From RBG-13-33-26 sp964430085 (GTDB taxonomy: Archaea > Nanobdellota > Nanobdellia > Pacearchaeales > GW2011-AR1), in assembly GCA_964430085.1 (NCBI GenBank), contig CAYSES010000007.1:1-25919 (forward strand): a DNA stretch of 25,919 bases. Reading direction: 5' to 3'. Position numbers and translations under genes: made by a program. This document shows positions 22,190 through 25,919 of the stretch, in pieces. The stretch's first letter is position 1; the number at the start of each line of letters is the position of its first letter. A model generated the notes under the pieces. It was not told the DNA's origin. It saw only the letters and a program-made list of their open reading frames with translations, and did no database searches.

Positions 22190-22621
22190 CTACTCAACAT
22201 CAACAACTTTTATTTTAAAGTTCAAATTCTGTCCGGCTAAGGGATGATTTAAATCAATTGTAATGTCATTGTCACCAACTTCTTTTATATGAACTGGCAT
22301 TTGTCCTTGGGGGGTTTGCATCCCTAAAACCATTCCAGGTTTAACCTTTTCACGGATCTCTTCTGGGAGTTGTTCTTTGGGAAGTTTTTTTACCAATTCT
22401 GCATTTCTTTCTCCGTAAGCATTTTTTGGTTCAATCTTTATAGTTTTTTCCTGACCTTTTTCCATCCCGATTACAGCATTCTCAAATCCTGGAATAACCA
22501 TCCCTTCTCCGATTGTGAATTCTAAAGGCTGACCATGTTTTTTTGAACTATCAAAAACTTGACCATTGTCTAAACTACCTTCATATTCAATCTTAACTTT
22601 ATTTCCTTTTTTTATAGTCAT
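22190..22621 (-). CDS. FKBP-type peptidyl-prolyl isomerase, SlyD-like
   Basis: The 143-residue protein starts MTIKKGNKVKIEYEGSLDNGQVFDSS, has GMVIPGFENAVIGMEKGQ of the FKBP active site, and an inserted IF domain (about 65-125, YGERNAELVKKLP ... VHIKEVGDNDITIDLNHPLAGQ). It ends in the last FKBP strand. This is the archaeal short FKBP/SlyD form that catalyses proline isomerisation and chaperones folding. There is no His-rich metal tail. It is monocistronic; the stop converges on the helicase with a 3-base gap. Confidence 0.92.
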   Translation of the reverse strand: MTIKKGNKVKIEYEGSLDNGQVFDSSKKHGQPLEFTIGEGMVIPGFENAVIGMEKGQEKTIKIEPKNAYGERNAELVKKLPKEQLPEEIREKVKPGMVLGMQTPQGQMPVHIKEVGDNDITIDLNHPLAGQNLNFKIKVVDVE

Positions 22622-22693
22622 TTTTATAATAAAATAAACAAGCAGAACTCATTTATACAAAATACAGAAAATAAACTTTTTTAAGTCTTTTGG

Positions 22694-22930
22694 TTAATCA
22701 GAATCTTCATTTTTATAATCATTCAGATTAATCTCATAAAGTTGTTTTTTATAATAATCATCTTCTATACAATGCCGCATTAAAGTAACTACTTCAGTAA
22801 AAGCTTCATTAAAATCATCATCAATGATTTGTGCATTCCACAAAATTTGCCTTAACATCGATTCTAATCCAAATTGTTTTTTTCTTCTCTCTTTTTCTTC
22901 TTCAAAGAATTTTCCGATATCTTCATCCAT
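22694..22930 (-). CDS. Unrecognised 78-residue acidic protein
   Basis: It starts directly at the base after the stop of the upstream amidotransferase gene, so the two are probably co-translated. It is helical-looking and charged (FFEEEKERRKKQFGLE, then WNAQIIDDDFNEAFTEVVTLMRHCIEDDYYKKQL) with no membrane segment. It could be a small partner protein; no family is recognised. Confidence 0.55.
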   Translation of the reverse strand: MDEDIGKFFEEEKERRKKQFGLESMLRQILWNAQIIDDDFNEAFTEVVTLMRHCIEDDYYKKQLYEINLNDYKNEDSD

Positions 22931-23458
22931 TTATAACTTAATGAATTCTTCTATTAAAACTTTATTCCTTACTTCTGGATGGAATAATACCCCCAATATT
23001 TCTTTTTGTTTATGTTTTATTGCCTGAGGGATTTTTGAAATTGTAAATTTTATGAATTGTTTTGGTAGAGTTGTGTAATTATTATGTAAATGATATACTT
23101 CATGTTCTCCTTTTAAGGAGAGAAACTCTTTTTTGAAATCTTCTTTATAAAATCCTATTTCTGTTTTGTTTTTCAATTTTGCCCCAAATAACAATGAAAT
23201 AATCTGCATTCCCGCACATATTCCAAGAATTGGCTTATTGAATGTTTTAATAAATTCAAATTTTTCAAGATAATTCAGAAATTCGTTATCTTGCAAAGAA
23301 GTCCCGCAAATGATTATTTTATCTGACGAAGAAATTGTTTTTGGGGTTAATTTTGAATAATGAATTGTTTTATATTGTTTTGTTAAGATGTTTTCAATTG
23401 GTTTTACAAATTCAAATTCATGCAATTTCTCTCTACATATTGAAATTACTAATATCAT
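22931..23458 (-). CDS. Class I glutamine amidotransferase (GuaA amidotransferase-like)
   Basis: The 175-residue single-domain protein has the nucleophile elbow ILGICAGMQIIS (Cys catalytic), the middle GMP-synthase-like HEVYHLHNNYTTLP, and the end motif GVLFHPEVRN supplying His and Glu of the triad. It hydrolyses glutamine to give ammonia for a partner synthase. Separate-subunit GMP synthase amidotransferases of archaea have this size, but the N-terminal SGGPS loop is not clear (IICGTSL), so the partner is unsure. It may instead be a gamma-Glu hydrolase-type member. It is first in a unit with the 78-residue gene. Confidence 0.78.
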   Translation of the reverse strand: MILVISICREKLHEFEFVKPIENILTKQYKTIHYSKLTPKTISSSDKIIICGTSLQDNEFLNYLEKFEFIKTFNKPILGICAGMQIISLLFGAKLKNKTEIGFYKEDFKKEFLSLKGEHEVYHLHNNYTTLPKQFIKFTISKIPQAIKHKQKEILGVLFHPEVRNKVLIEEFIKL

Positions 23459-23530
23459 GAAAGAATTAAATAAAGAGAATATTAAAAACTAACTAATAAA
23501 TATTTTAAACTTCTTTTATTTTGGATATTG

Positions 23531-23767
23531 ATGGAATTAAAACAAAAAATATTCAATTATCTTAAAACACTGAAAAAAGGAGAAATTACAACATATAAAT
23601 TTCTAGCTCAAAAATTCAAAACTTCTCCGAGAGCTGTTGGAATGATATTAAAAAGTAATAAAGACAAGTCAGTTCCATGTTACAAGGTCATCAAAAGTAA
23701 TGGTGAACTCGGTGGATATAATGGATTGTTAGGAAAAAGCAAGAAAGAATTGATTAATAAAAATTAA
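23531..23767 (+). CDS. Small MGMT/ATL-like DNA-binding protein
   Basis: The start is taken at the ATG at 23531; a TTG one codon upstream is less likely. The 78-residue product contains only the wHTH DNA-binding domain of O6-alkylguanine-DNA alkyltransferases. It has the ITTYKFLAQKF start, the Arg finger in SPRAVG (R34), and the active-site region as VPCYKVI (C50-Y51), where PCHRV is normal. It keeps the methyl-accepting Cys but has Tyr in place of the catalytic His, and ends before the Glu of the triad. It could be a damage-binding ATL-type protein or a poor alkyltransferase. Its 3' end overlaps dph6 by 4 bases. Confidence 0.75.
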   Translation: MELKQKIFNYLKTLKKGEITTYKFLAQKFKTSPRAVGMILKSNKDKSVPCYKVIKSNGELGGYNGLLGKSKKELINKN

Positions 23768-24432
23768 AATTCAATCTCTCTTCTCCAGCTATTTTCTCCT
23801 TCTTTGAAATCCTTAAATCCTTTAATTTTAAGTTCGTGTTTGAACAAAGGGCAATTTAAAACAAAGGTCTCAAATTCGCCTCCTTCTCCTGCAGCATGAA
23901 TTTTATATTTTTGATTGAGTTTTTTTATATTATCTATAAATCTTTTATTAATTGGCCTTCCGAGCCAGGATTTATCTAGGGGGTATGCAAAAACTCCTGT
24001 TAGTATAACCTTGAATTTATTTTTGATTAGTTCATTAAGATATTCAATTTCATTTTTTTGCCATAATGGATTAAAACATTCAATTTTCAGTGAATTGCAG
24101 ATTTTTTGAATTCTAGAACTTTGATAAACACTTTGGATTGCTCCTGTGACAATCCCTTCAATTTTGTATTTTTTTATCGCTAATTTTATAGCTCTTTTCA
24201 ACTCCTTTAATTCTTCTTCTTTTTTTCCTTCAGTTTCTTGAATTAGGATAGGTATGTTCATTACTTCTGCTTGATATTTTGTTCTTGATATAGAGGGGGT
24301 ATGGAACATGTAACTTTCTTTATTTTTAGACAAAATAGAAATAAGACAAACTAGTTTATGCCCTGTTTTTTTTGCGAGGTAAGCAGCATAAATTGAATCT
24401 TTTCCTCCCGAAAAAAGGATACCTAATCTCAT
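23764..24432 (-). CDS. dph6: Diphthine-ammonia ligase (Dph6-type ATP pyrophosphatase)
   Basis: The 222-residue protein has the PP-loop FSGGKDSIYAAYLA (about 8-21) and the DUF71 landmarks VTGAIQSVYQSSRIQ and FNPLWQK. Near the C-terminus GEGGEFETFVLNCPLF completes the pattern. Dph6 performs the last step of diphthamide formation on elongation factor 2, activating diphthine with ATP and ammonium. The single-domain archaeal length is normal; the eukaryotic RidA-like extension is absent. The TATA-like box on the minus strand lies about 24 bases before its ATG, so a leaderless start is likely. Confidence 0.9.
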   Translation of the reverse strand: MRLGILFSGGKDSIYAAYLAKKTGHKLVCLISILSKNKESYMFHTPSISRTKYQAEVMNIPILIQETEGKKEEELKELKRAIKLAIKKYKIEGIVTGAIQSVYQSSRIQKICNSLKIECFNPLWQKNEIEYLNELIKNKFKVILTGVFAYPLDKSWLGRPINKRFIDNIKKLNQKYKIHAAGEGGEFETFVLNCPLFKHELKIKGFKDFKEGENSWRREIEF

Positions 24433-24448
24433 AATAAAAAGTATCCCC

Positions 24449-24471
24449 TTTAATATATAAATCTTTAAAAG
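24449..24471. promoter_or_regulatory. Two adjacent TATA boxes, one per divergent gene (dph6 and Cys-rich protein)
   Basis: On the minus strand an AT-rich TATA (reverse of TTTAATATATAA) lies about 24 bases before the dph6 ATG at 24432. On the plus strand TTTAAAAG lies about 26 bases before the ATG at 24493. Both predict leaderless starts. This is the usual two-box layout, in contrast to the single shared box at 5164-5173. Confidence 0.5.
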
Positions 24472-24492
24472 TAATAATTTACCTAAAAATTT

Positions 24493-24846
24493 ATGAGATT
24501 AACAGATTTATTCAATAGAAAACATTCAAAAGAATTAGAAATAAAATTTACTCCATTAATAAGTTATAATTTAATTCAATATATAGATAGAATGGTGAAT
24601 AGGTTAAGCCGAAGAGATAAAATAAAAATTCCTACAACTATCAAAACAATTTCTTGTAAGGGAGCAAACGGAAAATGTGACGAGGTTACTTCTATACTAA
24701 GCATTGATGAAGAAAATTGTGTTAATATAAAATGTTTAAGATATCAGTATAGGGATAACTACCAAGTAGATAGGTGTAATTGTGGAGATTTACAAAAAAG
24801 GGAAGATGATAATTTTTTCAAATGTCCTTATTATGGCAAATTCTAA
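24493..24846 (+). CDS. Unrecognised Cys-rich 117-residue protein
   Basis: There are seven Cys in the C-terminal 65 residues: C55, C62, C76, C81, C95, C97 and C111 (SCKGANGKC, NCVNIKC, RCNCG, KCPYYG). This suggests one or two metal or disulfide sites. The N-terminal half is basic and helical (IDRMVNRLSRRDKIKI). There is no signal peptide, so bound zinc is more likely than disulfides. No named family is recognised. Its last 4 bases overlap the convergent scpA. Confidence 0.6.
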   Translation: MRLTDLFNRKHSKELEIKFTPLISYNLIQYIDRMVNRLSRRDKIKIPTTIKTISCKGANGKCDEVTSILSIDEENCVNIKCLRYQYRDNYQVDRCNCGDLQKREDDNFFKCPYYGKF

Positions 24847-25643
24847 TTTTTATCTTCTTCTTTTTCCCTTAAGTCTGCAAAGGGGTCTCCATTGTTTTTT
24901 AGATATGTTTCTCTAAGCCAGATCTGAATTTCTTCAAAAGGAAATTTCTGTTCAAGCCAGATTTTTTTTTGATCTTCTAAATACAATAATGGAAGGAAGG
25001 AAGTTATTCTTTCTTCCCGATTATTATTTACAAATTCTGTATAAGCAATTTTCTTTTCTTTATCCCCCTTAAATCTGTCTGTAAGTTTTCTGTATATTTC
25101 TTTTATTTTGTTTTTTATACTAAATCTCCTTTTTGGTAGAGAGAATGAACTTTCTCTAAGAGCATTTTTATGGATTATTTCTTTTTTGATTCTTCTATTT
25201 TCAGTTACAATTGCCTTGTTAAGAGATTCAATTAACTCTTTTAATGATACTTTTCTTAATCTTGGTAATGGACTTCTTGGGATTAAATCAGGGATTTCAT
25301 CATCTAATTCAATTCTTTCAAATTGTTGTTTGATTGATTCCTTTTTTCCAAAAAGAATTTCATCAATGCTTTTTATGTATTTGTTTAATAATATCTCAGA
25401 TTTTATTCTTAATAATAATGAAGCAGCAAGCAAAACTTTGCTAGAGACAAAAAAATCCGCTTCTTCAATTTCTCTTATTTTATCGAGATATTTATCTGCG
25501 AGAATTATTATATTAATATCCCATGGATCTAATTGTTCAGTATTTATGAGATCATAAATTATTTCCTGCCATCCAATTTCTTTATTAAATAATATATCGT
25601 GGATTTGCTCTTGTTTTACAGAGATTTTTTTCTCTTTTTCCAT
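24843..25643 (-). CDS. scpA: Chromosome segregation/condensation protein ScpA (kleisin)
   Basis: The 266-residue protein has the ScpA N-terminal pattern WQEIIYDLINTEQLDPWDINIIILADKYLDKI (about 24-55) and the SMC-neck-binding helices LLAASLLLRIKSEILL. A charged linker and a C-terminal winged-helix-like region (LPLLYLEDQKKIWLEQKFPFEEIQIW) follow. ScpA bridges SMC heads in the condensin-like complex that organises and separates chromosomes. The ATG at 25643 is supported by a TATA box about 25 bases upstream. No scpB or smc gene is in the window; other partners may lie beyond it. Confidence 0.88.
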   Translation of the reverse strand: MEKEKKISVKQEQIHDILFNKEIGWQEIIYDLINTEQLDPWDINIIILADKYLDKIREIEEADFFVSSKVLLAASLLLRIKSEILLNKYIKSIDEILFGKKESIKQQFERIELDDEIPDLIPRSPLPRLRKVSLKELIESLNKAIVTENRRIKKEIIHKNALRESSFSLPKRRFSIKNKIKEIYRKLTDRFKGDKEKKIAYTEFVNNNREERITSFLPLLYLEDQKKIWLEQKFPFEEIQIWLRETYLKNNGDPFADLREKEEDKN

Positions 25644-25662
25644 TATTTATCCAGGGATATAG

Positions 25663-25672
25663 ATTTTATAAA
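25663..25672 (-). promoter_or_regulatory. TATA box of scpA
   Basis: TTTATAAAAT, read on the minus strand, is centred about 25 bases before the scpA ATG at 25643. It predicts a leaderless transcript. The three-copy repeat begins just upstream of this box. Confidence 0.55.
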
Positions 25673-25678
25673 TTATAT

Positions 25679-25733
25679 GTAGTACCTAAAAAATAATACG
25701 TAGTACCTAATTATTTAAATTTGTAGTACCTAA
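25679..25733. repeat. Three direct repeats GTAGTACCTAA, likely an operator or iteron set
   Basis: GTAGTACCTAA occurs at 25679-25689, 25700-25710 and 25723-25733, with start-to-start spacing of 21 and 23 bases, about two helical turns. Each holds the interrupted dyad TAG-TAC-CTA. The set begins about 11 bases upstream of the scpA TATA centre, so a bound protein could block or aid TFB/TBP there, or act on a gene to the right. Too short and too few for CRISPR. Confidence 0.6.
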
Positions 25734-25812
25734 AAAATATCTTTTTGAAAAATCATTTACTACTTTAGATTAATTACCTCTTGTCATTTTCTAAGGGTAA
25801 CAATATAGAAAG

Positions 25813-25821
25813 ATTTATATA
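25813..25821 (+). promoter_or_regulatory. TATA-like box before the hairpin at the window end
   Basis: TTTATATAG on the plus strand would start transcription at about 25840-25845, shortly before the long hairpin at 25856-25909. Confidence 0.35.
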
Positions 25822-25855
25822 GTATTAAAATCTTAATTTCTTATCACCTCTTTTT

Positions 25856-25909
25856 CCCCAGGAGAGGCTTCAAGTTATCTCTTTGATCAACTTGAAGAAT
25901 CTCCCAGGG
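25856..25909 (+). ncRNA. Long hairpin, candidate structured RNA or 5' leader
   Basis: The arms pair as CCC/GGG, a CA/CA internal loop, GGAGA/TCTCC, a GG/AA internal loop, and CTTCAAGTT/AACTTGAAG. Then ATC/GAT with one bulged C closes a TCTTT loop: 20 base pairs in all over 54 bases. The GG/AA loop could form tandem G-A pairs. A TATA-like box lies about 40 bases upstream. No ORF covers it and the region runs off the window. Confidence 0.4.
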
Positions 25910-25919
25910 TTATAATAAT

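Noticed and set aside
25679..25733. Short regularly spaced repeats as a possible CRISPR array
   Set aside because: Repeats are only 11 bp with 10-12 bp between them and three copies; no cas genes are present. An operator or iteron set fits better.

Overview
The window reads as a piece of an AT-rich archaeal chromosome, most likely a DPANN archaeon of the Woesearchaeota/Pacearchaeota kind. It carries archaeal/eukaryal-type informational genes: ribosomal proteins eL33 (L35Ae) and uL16 (L10e), an archaeal-type GluRS, Dph6, and a Trm11-like RNA methylase. Most genes have a TATA box about 25 bp before the ATG and no Shine-Dalgarno, which indicates leaderless mRNAs. Two small membrane proteins carry the ITG(A/N)(V/I/F)IG-like segment that I associate with DPANN proteomes. 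The lineage is an inference from gene content, not from a marker tree.

Layout. (1) 1-2.7 kb: a minimal nucleotidyltransferase with a HEPN-like helical region, then a Trm11-like RNA methyltransferase. (2) 2.7-6.3 kb: the most unusual region. A minus-strand operon reads 15-residue ORF, SagB-type FMN oxidoreductase, alpha/beta-hydrolase, YcaO enzyme. It diverges from an unrecognised 308-residue protein across one palindromic TATA box that sits about 26 bp from both leaderless starts. This looks like a RiPP (thiazole/oxazole or other YcaO-modified peptide) or peptide-derived small-molecule pathway. The unrecognised gene ends in an amber codon that is followed by 51 further in-frame sense codons. 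(3) 6.3-7.2 kb: eL33, a 45-residue ORF and uL16. (4) 7.3-8.4 kb: three small unknown genes, two of them related to each other. (5) 8.3-14.0 kb, minus strand: a second nucleotidyltransferase/HEPN paralogue, a membrane protein, a xylose-isomerase-like TIM barrel with a Gly/Gln-rich tail, and two unknown lineage-type proteins. (6) 14.0-15.0 kb: a decayed radical SAM gene, a coiled-coil protein and a membrane-anchored HicA-like protein. (7) 15.1-18.9 kb: a GluRS without its anticodon-binding beta-barrels, a pilin-like protein, a U32 family protein and CorA. (8) 18.9-22.2 kb: a candidate small RNA, then tRNA-His, a low-molecular-weight phosphatase-like protein and HisRS in one apparent unit, then a cold-shock protein and a DEAD-box helicase. 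(9) 22.2-25.9 kb: an FKBP/SlyD isomerase, a glutamine amidotransferase, a small MGMT/ATL-like protein, Dph6, a Cys-rich protein and ScpA. The end of the window holds a three-copy repeat upstream of scpA and a long hairpin.

Functional grouping. Translation genes dominate (two ribosomal proteins, two aminoacyl-tRNA synthetases, a tRNA, Dph6, the Trm11-like methylase, the U32 protein). CspA plus helicase suggests RNA remodelling in the cold. The YcaO/SagB cluster is the clear accessory module and the best candidate for an undescribed system. No insertion sequence, integrase, CRISPR array or rRNA was seen.
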